A stretch of DNA of 64,000 nucleotides from Cymbidium sinense. Lineage: Eukaryota > Streptophyta > Magnoliopsida > Asparagales > Orchidaceae. The stretch's first letter is position 1; every line of letters starts with the position of its first letter. The DNA is taken from NCBI GenBank assembly GCA_021442155.1, contig JAKCPB010001380.1, positions 38,501 to 102,500 on the forward strand. Reading direction: 5' to 3'. The position numbers were made by a program, and so were the translations under genes. The notes under the pieces are model-generated. The model was given only the letters and a program-made list of their open reading frames with translations. It made no database searches and was not told the DNA's origin. This document shows, in pieces, positions 34,760 through 49,554 of the stretch.

Positions 34760-36200
34760 TGGCGGCCAATCCATGCTCTACAGAGATGGTCGAATCGGTA
34801 GAGTATGAAATTCATTTATGTATGTACTCTGTTGTAGAGTGTAGTACTGTGACACACACGTGAGATGGTTCAACCGTCTAAATCCCAATGCAGCAATCAC
34901 ATGTGTGCATGGACAATGATATATGATCGTTCTGCTACAATTACAATGACAGAGGCCATTATCTAACAAATCAACTTAATGATGGACTGTCAAAACACGC
35001 ATCTCGGGTTGATATTTGTTCGGAAATGCCTTGCCTCCCTTTCTTTGCAGTAGTGGAGATCCTTTGAGTATAAATGAAGGCGACTTCCTCTTCAGTAGCA
35101 TTGATTACGGTAAACCACGCGTGCCATTAACACCATTAAAACACTCAGATGCATTCGTTGTCATTGTCCCATAACGCATACCAACATCGTGCACAAGGGA
35201 CGATTTTCTGGTCACGCTTCTAAACCAATTGTATGCTTCTTCTTTGACATTTTAATATCTAACATTAAGCGGTTGAGCCGACAAATATCATCGGTGTTAC
35301 GCCATATACATCTTTTGGTATAGAAACTCAACATCACCAATCCCCAACATGCGTCTGACCTTTTAAAATTTTTCAACAAGCAAATGGCTATGAAACATAC
35401 GGAAAAATCTCTTTGCATCCATATGAGACCGACATGTTTATCGGATATTATGCAATCGATATAGTTGACTACGGGCAACACATCATGCTGCACCAGAACC
35501 ACAACCAATCAACATTCTCGATTCCACAATAGCAAAAGCTAGAGGAAACAACCCATTATTGTGTCGATACCTACGTTAATAATATACCGATACTTGCCCA
35601 AAAAAGTAGCCAGTCTGCGAACTCCATCCCATTATTGAAGGTCCAAAAGCCCAAAAAGTCTCACGGAAATGTTGCGTGGTGGTAGATTGGGTGTATCTTG
35701 GTAAAGTGGTGATTCCATATAAGAGAGTCTATGGGACTCTTCCCAGTATATTACTTTTTTATTGTGCATCACATGCTTTCATCTGAAACTTTAACATTGA
35801 ATTTTGACTCCATTCTACCTATAATCTCTGCTCTACAATCCCCGGTGTCGATCAGTGATGAAGTACGCTATGAATTTTGAACTATCGATGAATGGGATGC
35901 ACTCTGCGTTGACACATCTATGATTTTCACTCTTGATATTCTCCAAGCACCCCTAATGGTTTTCTGTATAAAAACACTTATAGACCCCTATCGTCTTTGT
36001 GCCGCATTTGATCTTTTGGTTAGATGGAATTGAACAATTGAACATTATTTACTATGCCAGGTTTGCATACCATACCTTCAACAAGGTCATTTGGAATTTC
36101 AATTTCATTATGGCGGTTTAGATGGGATGGTCAAAGTAAACATCGTGTCCCACTCCCATAGTTTCACACATCATTTGTGGACAACATATGACTCTCATAT
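34760..36200 (-). pseudogene. MURA-type transposase of MULE-1
   Basis: Minus strand, in order: an ESKFNVKVSDES segment and YWEESHRLSYMESPLYQ (about 35,860-35,690); WAFGPSIMGW-like then GYFFG (35,650-35,600); the catalytic-domain motifs LAFAIVES (35,545) and IISDKHVG with FSVCFIAICLLKNFKRS (35,450-35,340); and a SWIM zinc finger (CHCNCS then CPCTHVIAALGFRRLNHLT) with a tail QQSTYINEFHTLPI at 34,969-34,778. These are the usual blocks of Mutator transposases (DDE nuclease fold plus SWIM). Several frameshifts and stops between blocks make it inactive. The N-terminal DNA-binding part upstream of 36,200 is not clearly readable. Confidence 0.85.
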
Positions 36201-37320
36201 ATATGGAAATGTTTTTAGATTATTTATCATATATTCCCAAACGTAACTTCTAACTTCTGAGTCATCATCACTAATATCTGCTTTCGGACTCACTACTTGA
36301 GCCACTCATAGTCGATAGTCATCTTATTGCGACTAGGCACATAAGGTTCATCCGAGCGATCATCGTCACACACCATAAGAGCAACAAATTATCATATTAA
36401 TTATTACAAGTATAATCAGATAAATTTTGACGATATACTACCTGGGAATCAACTCATCAAAGCTGCGTTGTATCCCCGGAGGTGCTTGTGCGATGAAATC
36501 CTGTGTATGTGTTTTGCGGTATATCGACCTACTACGGATCGGTGATTTGGATATTAACATCTTCCGACATATAACCCGACATCGGAAGCTTAGGTCAAGT
36601 GTAACTTCATCATATTCCGATTATACTCACCTAAATCACCCACATTGGATGAATTTGAGTGTGGCTTTGAATCAATGTACAAGCTTCTCAAAATTCGTTG
36701 CTTCAATTCGGTAAGTGTGTTTGGACGATTCGACCTCCCACATAACTTGGACTAAATTGCTCATCAATACTCGGGTTTTATAGAAAAGAATCAGTGAAAC
36801 AAATTCTATTCATTCTTGCAAAACAAGTTATATGAATAATGAAATTTAATCGACACCTAATTAATACTATTTTTGGCTACCATAACACCCTTCCAAACCT
36901 AGAAATCAAATCTCAAACAAATGTCTAACCATAACCCTAACCCCTAGCATTATTAATTTATAAATTGAAAAAAAAGGTGTTTACGACGGAAGTCGCTAAA
37001 AATGTAGAATCCCAATGAGAATTTTCCTCAAACGAAATGGAGCTAATGGTTAATGTTGACTACCGGTAAATGGAGAGAGGAAGGAAGTAAAAGCGGTCGG
37101 AAAAAGAAGTTTCAATATACAACAAGATGAATCTGTGAATCTGGTGAAGTTCGGAGGGACCGTGCTGGTGGGCGGAGTTTGGTCGAAGCTCTCCACAGTG
37201 GGAGGAAACTTAATTGGGCGAATAGTATGGCGTGGTGACCCTGCTCTAGCAATTGATCACACTGGTTGGTGAACTGCAGAACAGTTAAGTGGCGGTATCG
37301 TCAGCTAATTGGGAAGCTAT
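36200..37320. other. MULE-1 subterminal region, no protein recognised
   Basis: The region may hold the N-terminal exon of the transposase (minus strand) and its promoter. The plus-strand frame at 36,427-36,714 has no family resemblance and is probably fortuitous. The ends of the region (37,080-37,320) are richer in GC than the middle. Confidence 0.4.
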
Positions 37321-37439
37321 CTTAAATTTTTTTATTAATACTTAATTACCTAATTAAAATTCTAATGAAACTTAGGTTAAAAAAATTACCCTTCAATTAT
37401 TGCAAGCGGTTCAAAATAAAATAAAATAAAATTAAAAAC

Positions 37440-37550
37440 ACGTACTACGGGACCCAGCTCCGCCCAATTAAGCGTCCCAACCTTGACTTCGTAAACAAAG
37501 GATAGGTCAACTTATTGACTTTGACTGCTTGAACCAAACAACTATAAATG
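37440..37550 (+). promoter_or_regulatory. Promoter of small basic-protein gene copy 2 with three W-box cores and TATA box
   Basis: TATAAATG at 37,543-37,550, 52 bases before the ATG. TTGACT at 37,483-37,488, 37,515-37,520 and 37,521-37,526. CACGTAC at 37,439. MULE-1 sits only about 50 bp upstream of this conserved block, so it separates the promoter from block delta. Confidence 0.55.
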
Positions 37551-37601
37551 CAAATACCTTCCTCGTCACTTACCACCGAAGAAGAACACAGAACAGCTCC
37601 G

Positions 37602-37950
37602 ATGGAGGCCATTAAGAGCTTGAAGTCCTACTGGCGACAATTAGAGATTAGAGGACGTGAAGAAGAAGCTGGCTGTTGTGAAACTCGGCGCCGTAGGCAA
37701 AAGGCGGCGGCTGTCAAGCAAGACGGTGGTGGTCCGGCCTGTAATGAGGCTGAAGAAGCTGGGCGTTTCGAAATCGCCCAAGAAAGTGATGGCAAAGTTG
37801 AGAGATGCTTACATGAGCGCCATGCTGATGCTGGCCGGAGGAAGCGGTGGCACGGCGGTGTGGGATCGCCGGATTCCGAAGGCAGGAGGTGGACACTTTG
37901 AGAAGAGGTTGATGGTTCATCTTTATAACTCTGTTATTGCTATTCGTTAG
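37602..37950 (+). pseudogene. Small plant-specific basic protein gene, copy 2 (best preserved; one frameshift near the N terminus)
   Basis: ATG at 37,602 begins MEAIKSLKSYWRQ. The frame is then lost by a short deletion at 37,640-37,645, relative to copy 3, which has an extra CTTACC-type stretch there. From 37,645 to TAG at 37,948 the correct frame is open: LEDV, KKLAVVKLG, the basic patch KRRRLSS, VVVRPVMRLKKL, SPKKVMAKLRDAYMSAMLML, a glycine-rich turn, VWDRRIPK and FEKRLMVHLYNSVIAIR. The protein would be about 115-120 residues, strongly basic in the middle, with no signal peptide. One indel, or one assembly error, is all that separates this copy from an intact gene, so it could be functional. 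I know the family only as small plant proteins of unknown function. Confidence 0.7.
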
Positions 37951-38994
37951 CTCAGTTCCTATTTATCGACTGTAGCATAAAAATGCAAGTTCTGTTTTTT
38001 TTATTTGATTCTGCCAAATTGTGAAGTTATTAAGAACCATGCAAAATCTTCCAAGAATTAACTGTAAAGCTATTTGCCCTTCTGGTCTTCAACGGTCAAT
38101 AAATATACATATGATTGTTCTTTAAATTTTAAGAGAGTATTAATTTATTCGACATTAGGCTATGGATTTGATCCTTTTATTGGTCCGCATAATAATGGAT
38201 CACTGTCTTGTATAAAATTATTATAGCTTGATTCAAAGTTGTGCGATATGTATGTAAATCTTCCTCCACAATTTATTATCATCCATCTTAGAGTATCATC
38301 GCGGTCCACTACCAATAACCCCTATAACTTGGCCACCACTATATAATTATTATAGCTTGATTCAAAGTTTGTTTTTGCATAACTTCTGTATAATCATAAC
38401 TTCGTGGCCTCCCCTTCTCCATCATAGGAGAAAAATGAAATTTTATAACTAAAAATACATAGTGGAATATTTGAATTAGGTAGGATGACGTAATTTTTTC
38501 CCCTTTCTCTAAAATTTTCACTTAAAAATTCTAATTTTTCTCATATTCTTTCTGATTATTTGTGTGTGTGCCGGACTATATGCAAGACTAGGATTTACAT
38601 ATTTATATATTACTGTCATGAATTTTCCAACACATAATAATAAGTGTTAAATTTAGTGAATGTATATTTGAGAGCTATTGGTGGAAATTAGAGAACATTT
38701 GGCTCATGTGGTGTGGTGCTGCATTACACTACAATGTCATTTGGGGCACTACGATCTGTTTGCATTTTGAAGAATCTACGAGCAAAAAGCTGTATTTTTC
38801 AATGCGACATAACTTCCTGTGGTGGATGTCATAAAGCTATTATTTAACTTTTTAAAAACAAAAATAAAAAAATTTAGGCCCCAACACAACTTATTAAACA
38901 ACAGATTACTATACATTATCTCTACTACTAATTTTTCAGATAACTATAACTATCCCAATTAAATTCTAAGAGTACGGATTTCAGTATCTCAAAT
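37951..38994. repeat. Block gamma2, copy 2, part before MULE-2
   Basis: Aligned with 5,113-5,932. It lacks a gene and ends in the MITE-like repeat that MULE-2 entered. An extra piece at 38,220-38,290 is absent from copy 1. Confidence 0.9.
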
Positions 38995-39375
38995 GGGTTA
39001 ATTTTTAAAATAGGCCAGTTTAAAATATTAATTACGTGATTAGGCACGATAAAAAAAATTTAAAAATAGGCCTAGCAGTGGCGGGTCAAAAGAGCCTTCG
39101 GGCTGGCGCTCGGTTTTTCCTTCTCCCTTTCGATCCCGTCGGTTCGTCTGCCGAAGGGCGCTACCGGGCGAGCTTGCCGCCAGGGAAGGTCGCCGGCGTC
39201 GGTTTTCCACCGGTTAAGTTGTGGCTTTGAGATCTTTTCCCGATTTAGGTATTTTTTAGCCGAAATGCAAAATAAATTCCAGATCTAGTTTGGATTTGTT
39301 GTTTTGATAGGAAATATTTGTTATATGTTATTTAGTGAGATTTTTTGAAGGAAGTTTGTTAGATTTGAGGTGGAT

Positions 39376-40010
39376 GGTTATGCTTATGCTTATGAATATG
39401 CTTATGCTTATGCTTATTTGAGATAAATTTTGAATATGATTGAATAAAGTATATGGAGATTGACTCTTTATCAAGAAAAGCTGTAAGATGGCTTGTTTTG
39501 TGTTTCTTATGTGCTCTCAAGAAGTCGACGCTATTTATTTTTTTACTAAAGGACTATATGTGGTCATGTGTCATAAAATCATCTTCAAAATGCAAGATTT
39601 TTTTTTATGGTCTAGTTGTTTTCAAGGAAAATCCATAATAGCGACATTGTTTATTTTTATACAATTAATGAGAAAGTATATGAGGAAAGAAATGATCTTT
39701 ATTGATTTTGAGAAATCATATAGTTAAGTATTATGAAAATTGATTTGGTGAGTATTAAGAAAAATATGTGTTAATGATTATTAAAATTATTAAAGATGTG
39801 TATGATGGGTCATTAACTAACTTGAGAAATGCTATAAAATTATTAAAGATGTGTATAATGATGATAAGTGAAGTTAGCTTTGAAAAGATCTATGAAGGTG
39901 ATGCTTTTGGTTCAAATGAGATATGTGATTTGAAATGTTATGAGGGAAGTTATAGTTGGTTTTGGTTATGCTTATGCTTATGAATATGCTTATGCTTATG
40001 CTTATTTGAG
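39376..40010. repeat. Two exact ~45-bp copies of a GCTTAT array, 588 bp apart, in MULE-2
   Basis: GGTTATGCTTATGCTTAT and the following AATATGCTTATGCTTATGC occur at 39,376-39,420 and again at 39,964-40,008. The flanks are not alike. The sequence between them is AT-rich and non-coding. Confidence 0.9.
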
Positions 40011-40639
40011 CATAATGTGTAATTTAGTGAGATGAAGGAAATGAGGTCGATTTGGTTGCTGGTTGGTGTCAATTTTACAAAGTTATTGTTTTTTTTGAAT
40101 TTATGATTGTGTAATTTGCATGTTTGTGTCACGTTCTTGAATGTGATATTTGTGGAATTTGTAAGATTATGATGTAGAACATGTAGTGCAAGTTTATAGA
40201 TGATTGTGGACTTTCTTGATACATTGTGCACTTCGATAATTGTGGAATTTGCAAGTTTATGTCACTATTCGTGATTGTGATAATTCCCATTTAAATTTTT
40301 AAATACTAAATTTAGGTTACATTAGCATCATTGTATCTGTCCTAATTTGAACTTATTTGGCAAATTCATCAGGTTAGACGAGATAGCAGTGTAATTTTGT
40401 TACTAATAGTTGAGAATGAATTAATTCATAGTTCTTATGGTGGTGAACTTAGAGTAAGCACGACTTCATTCCAACATACATGCGATATATAAAGCGATCA
40501 TCATTTGGCGGCAAACACTTACGCGGTGCCCTCGAATTCATTTCACTTGCCACCCGAAGAGATGCGGTTACTCTACGGGATGTGGCGATGATTTTCGGGA
40601 TGGTGGAGAGAAGGTGAGCTTCATGGCGGATTGTTGCGA

Positions 40640-42130
40640 TGGTGATTGGTGACATCAGGAATCATTTATCATCCACAGTCATCAATCATCAGGTTTCGCA
40701 TGGGCGAGGCGCGTACGTACTTGTTTACCCTCGGTGGTTGCGGTGGACGCTATCGTGACTGGATCTACACGAGAGTTCACCGTACATGCTTGAGCTTACA
40801 TTTTATTTGCCATTGGATCATTTCTTCTGCAGAATACTTGAGGTGCGAGGTTCGCGGTATCTGTTGCCGAGGATATTGATACATTGAGGGAGTTGTCTGC
40901 AGGTTTATACTGCTCATCGAGACATACATTACCAAACCAAAGCGCGAACATGGCGGGATGCATACATTTCTGTATGGGCACAGGAGCACATTCATGTCGG
41001 AAGACTTCGTTATCGTTTATCGTATCCTTAGACATTGATGGGCTTGCTTCGGTGGAGCGAAGTATGTATTCGGAGAAATACCATTAAATCTCTGAGTAAT
41101 ACAGGAGATGAATGGGCGGACTTCTTGAGGTGGCAGTGATATATGTCTTATTTAAATTCTTTACTATGGTTGAAGGCTGAAAGAATAATTTATCTTTGTA
41201 TTTTCATCAGAGCCATATGGACATGGATCGCGTCAGCGGATATATGTATGCGAGATATGGCTGCAAAATTATGTTGGAAGAGGGTGGAGTGGTACTTCGT
41301 GTGTTTAGGCGGTTTGGCATTCCTCCTTCCGATGTGATGATCCATCGATGTCGAATTAGATGGGCGAGAAAGAGCGATGTTGATTGGTACAATTCCACTC
41401 CTTCATTTTGCGGGAGCATAGGCGTGACTTCGATTATCCGCAGTTGATTCATCTCATGATCCGATTCGGTATATGAGATGGTATCGTTCATGGGCATCGC
41501 TTTACATGCTCGAGCAGCGATGGTACCTCGACACATATTACCCCAGAAGCAGGAGCGTTTGATGGTTATTAGTATACAAAGTATTTTAATTTGTTTTCCT
41601 ATTTAGCGAAATCGATCTAAATTTTCATGCGGTGAGCACATCTTGAAGGCGGAGGGAATATTCCTTATTTGGCGAGAAGATCTGAAGTTGAGATCTTTCA
41701 GCGAATATGAAGAATTTGGTGGACTTGAAGCGTATATCTCGACCTTTGGATGCGGGGATCTGACACACCGGACGCATCATCGCGCCACATGTTAGTCGAT
41801 GGATGTGGGGCCATCCTCGACACCGGTGGTGAGGCGATCGTACACATTCTCTGACCCGGTATTCATATCGGCAATGTGATCTCGGATGCACCCATGGCAC
41901 CGGCGGTCACATATGGACCACCATTCCATATGACACCACCATACGGAGTGTACCATGGGTATTAGTTTTACTGCGGTGGTAGATATACCTCATTCTGAAC
42001 TTAGGGTATTCGCACAACTGTCGGCGAGGTGGAAGAAGGAGGACCATCAACATCATCTGCTTGCGTCGGGCGACCACGCAGACACATTACACTCCGGCGA
42101 TCGATTCCACCCAGCGCGGTAGAAGATAGG
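40640..42130 (+). pseudogene. Plant mobile domain (PMD, MAIN-like) gene carried by MULE-2
   Basis: Recognised in three plus-strand frames in order: about 40,850-41,090 gives YLLPRI, IDTLRELSAGL in a neighbouring frame, RDAYISVWAQEHIHVGR, then DIDGLASVERSMYSEKYH; 41,280-41,450 gives VVLRVFRRFGIPP and ARKSDVDWYNSTPSF; 41,460-41,535 gives YMRWYRSWASLYMLEQRWYL. A proline-rich tail follows (PMAPAVTYGPPFHMTPPYG at 41,890) and a basic end (GRPRRHITLRR near 42,070). These are the hallmarks of the aminotransferase-like PMD found in MAIN/MAIL proteins and in plant transposons. MAIN and MAIL1 act in silencing and genome maintenance; the role of the transposon versions is unknown. Multiple frameshifts make this copy defective as read. 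Confidence 0.78.
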
Positions 42131-42615
42131 TGGAGAGGGTTGTACTCTTCTAGGTTATTTTATATTTGTTATCTCTTAGTCATTCATGTACCTTTTTATT
42201 GTATTATTCTTATATTATTTGAATATTTTGATTAAATCAAATCGAAGAGTTGAGATTCAAGCGAGAATTGCATAAAGATTCAAACTCGATATCTAAGTTT
42301 TGTAACGAATTAGCACATTTGTAAACTGCATCTCATGACGATATTAGTCAAAAGTGGTGAACATAAAAGTTGTAGGATTTTTTATTATCTTTCCAACGAT
42401 ACAAGGACTTCCAAAATCCGACTCGATGAGCAAATCGACCAAAATGTATCTTGACTTAATTTTTTTAAAAAATTATTAATAATATCCTTGATCGGCAGAC
42501 AGCCAGCGATCGGCATGATCGCCCAGGACGTACTATTTTAAATTTTTTTATCATGTCTAATCACATAATTAATATTTTAAACTGACCTATTTTAAAAATT
42601 AACCCTATCTCAAAT

Positions 42616-45600
42616 AATACAGTAGTACAACGCAATATCGCGTTGCATCTCTTCAAATGCACCCTTAGTAAACTCCAAAGTAATGACCACGTATGTTTTC
42701 GGTGTGTGGGGTCAAAGTTGTAGTGTGCACGAGTAAGTTTCATTTTTGTGGCTATTCATTTAATGACTAATTTTATATTTTTAGCTTTTTTTTACTTTTG
42801 AGGTTATAATTTTTTAGACGGATTTACATACATTTCACACAATTTTTATGTAATAAAAATTGTCCGATATGTATATAAATCATCGTTTTTTTTACCGCCA
42901 TTTTATTTATTTATTTATTTATTTTTTTCCGATTACCTTTCAGATAAGTGCAAGTTGCTTCTGGATCCAAAGAATGCATTTTTATTCCTATCAAGAATAT
43001 TAAAACGCCACCTATTTTGACTTGCATAATCCATTGTGCTGAACTTCAAAGCTAATTTGGCTTTTAGTGGAAAGCTTAAACAAAACTATAAAGCATCAAT
43101 TTTTACATATAAATAATTAATTAATAGTAACACTTATTGATCTGAGTGTTCATTTAAAATTTTCTTCCAAGAGACTTGAAATTGTAGCGATAAAGTATAA
43201 AAATGATTTATCCGTATATAATCATAAATACATGTATTTACTAGTATCATAGTTATTAAATATTATTAGTACATTAATGCTTATTATTGTTATATATTGA
43301 ATGTTTAAATATTAGAGAGAGAATTTATCACTTCAACATTAAACAAAAATTTTCACAAATATAATTTCGGCGAGAAGCTAATAAGAAAAATGAGATTTTT
43401 ACTCGAAAAATTTTGTGGAACTAATATAAGTTAATCATTACAAAAGAGTGTTACTATAGGGTTTTATCTCAGTTGCTATGGTTATGTGTGGGGATATCAA
43501 TTGATCAAGAGGTATGTTTGGATGACGGTTGACAAACGTTAAGTGTTGATCATTTGTAAGTATTATGTGATTATTGAATGAGAAAATTAGATGATGGGCA
43601 AAATTTTTTTTGTATTTCAACTCATTTTTCTTGAAAGAGAGAGAATTGAAGACTAAAAATGTGACTATTAGACATTGGTGTCTAACATATTTTAAACAAT
43701 GGAAGGCATTAGATAATAGTGGATTGAGAACATCATACAAAATCCAAAGCTAATAAATTATTAGGTCGTTCTCTTCAATTATAACTTCAGTGTTTGATTA
43801 CTAAGAATGTGGGCGACAAATATTAGTCATTAAGGTAAATCAAACATTAACATGATGATGATAAATAGTCAAAAATATTGGATAATATGTGACATTCACT
43901 ACTTTATTTAATAATTGATTGAGAATGTCGAACATGAACCAATGGTTAATGGTCTTCTCAATTATTCTTATTATGGAATGAGGAATCAAAAAGATAGAAA
44001 TATTAATATTAAATCATGATGAATTATCCCTTATTTGTCATGCCCTCTTAATCATCATATGGGATTAACTTTATAATAATCATAAATGCTAATAGAGGAG
44101 AATCACAGTTTTAGGTACATTTAAGGTAGTTATAGTTATATATGAAAAAATAGTAGGAAGCGGTATGGCTGCTATAAAAAACCTATAATGGGCATTGTAC
44201 TTTTTATTAAAAAAAAAGTTGTTAGGTTTGGTTGGAAAATCTAAATTCCCACTGCACCACACCATATCGCAAAATGCACCCAAATCGTAGTTTCCTAAAT
44301 AGTAACTATAGTGCCGCTGTTGTCTCAAACGCACCCTTAGATTCAATTAAATATGCAACCCAATAACACAGAGCATTAAAAATAATATTTTTTTAATCAT
44401 TTTTTTAATAAAAAGAACTACATAAAAGACATAAAATGACAAAAAAGTACAAATTATTTTCTTTGTTAAATAGTTTGTTGACAATACATTGATTTCCTTT
44501 CTCAATGTATCACCTCCAACTCTAATGATTCTTGCAATTTTCAAATGGCTAATAAAATCACTTTTTGTATTGATCCTTGATTGCTACTTCTCTTAGATCA
44601 ACTATCCTCAAAGTGAGGAGTGGAAAATGGCAGTTACTCAAAAAAAGATCTATATAACTACATCCAAAAAGTGGGAAGAGTTGAGATAGAGAATGGAGAT
44701 ATGAATGCTTTACTATAATTTTTTAAATAAAGGCAAGCTGAAGATAACATATTTGTCTAGAATGTAGAATTCGACGAAGATGACTGGCTTAGTAATTTTT
44801 TTGGGGTAGAGTGGACTATGATTGAAGCTATTGCTTTAATAAGTTATGGGCTCTGAAAATTCATCATCGATCTCTTCGATGAAAAGAGTGTTTTAAAGTG
44901 TCGGCGTAATTTTCAGAAGGTAGATGAAATAGTAGATAAGACACTACCTAGAGATTCCATCCTCATTTTGTGAGGACTTTAGATCTGGTTCCAAGTTTCC
45001 TATAGGCGCAAGCCCCTGTAGTTAATTACCCCTCCCAATAAGTAAGAGAGAACTTTCGATTAAGGCTAATCGTTAAATCGTTGAATACATAACGTATAGT
45101 AGCAGCATATAGAGTTTCATAATTTAAGATATGAATTTCATCATTTGAGCTTAAATTGGATGGTTGGCGGAATGATGACGTGCCCGATCTAGATCCCATG
45201 GTTCCGTCATCCTAGGCAGTCATGGTCCCTAGTCTACTTAACTAAAGGAGGTAGGTAGCGTAAGGATCCTCACACACATGAGTTATGTCGTCCAAAAAAT
45301 CCTTGTATACTTGAGGTGGTGTTTGTCTAAGAAAACAGTCTTAAGTCTATCTTAGCTGACAGAGGGTTGTTTGCCCTATCAAATATACCCTATGATTCAC
45401 AACTCAAAGGCAGTCATTGGGGAACATGAGCATTGTGATCGTAATATAATGGAGCTGGGCGCCAAACCACTCGATCGAGGACTCGGTCATACGCTTCATC
45501 TATGGAGTCTATTAGCCTTGATCGGAGGACACATGTCACGTCCATACTAGCAAAAGATTGATTGAGAGTGAACATAATAGAACACTTGATTTGACATTGG

Positions 45601-45639
45601 CTCCTTTGTGAGCTAGAATTTTCTTAATTTGTCACCCCC

Positions 45640-45640
<1 letters not shown>
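42616..45640. repeat. Block gamma2, copy 2, part after MULE-2
   Basis: Aligned with 5,933-8,880, mostly without gaps until about 45,170. It contains the second FAR1 fragment. A 37-bp stretch near 43,890 and one near 43,080 are extra relative to copy 1. Confidence 0.9.
44647..44817 (+). pseudogene. FAR1/FHY3-type protein fragment, copy 2
   Basis: Same frame, same three stops and same motifs (DLYNYIQKVGRVEIENGDMN; NVEFDEDDWLSNFFGVEW) as 7,899-8,069, with V to E and D to E replacements. The downstream CTTCAAGGATATTTTTC of copy 1 is missing here. Confidence 0.55.

Positions 45641-49554
<3,914 letters not shown>

Larger units (their letters stand above)
33939..37390. mobile_element. MULE-1: Mutator-like DNA transposon with MURA transposase remnant (3,452 bp)
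   Basis: Terminal inverted repeats of about 70 bp: left GGCAATTTTTTTAA through TTAATTAGGTAATTAAGTAT, and right its reverse complement (GGTAATTTTTTTAA at 37,390). The 9-bp target duplication CTTCAATTA is at 33,930-33,938 and 37,391-37,399. The uninterrupted site (ACCTTCAATTATTG) is seen at 56,428. The transposase is antisense to the window. It is the only MULE here with its own transposase, though a decayed one. Confidence 0.92.
38995..42605. mobile_element. MULE-2: non-autonomous Mutator-like element carrying a PMD gene (3,611 bp)
   Basis: Near-perfect terminal inverted repeats of about 75 bp begin GGGTTAATTTTTAAAATAGG on both ends. The 10-bp target duplication TATCTCAAAT is at 38,985-38,994 and 42,606-42,615. 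The single-copy site at 5,923-5,932 (TATCTTAAAT) is the empty allele in unit 1. No transposase motifs are seen inside; the only recognisable gene is a plant mobile domain gene. GC-rich patches lie at both subterminal positions (39,075-39,230; 42,480-42,535). Confidence 0.92.

Noticed and set aside
37602..37660. An intron explaining the N-terminal frameshift of the small gene
   Set aside because: The three copies differ from each other by short deletions at this place and no GT...AG pair is shared.
40449..41900. Minus-strand frames over the PMD region
   Set aside because: Shadows of the plus-strand PMD gene; no motifs.
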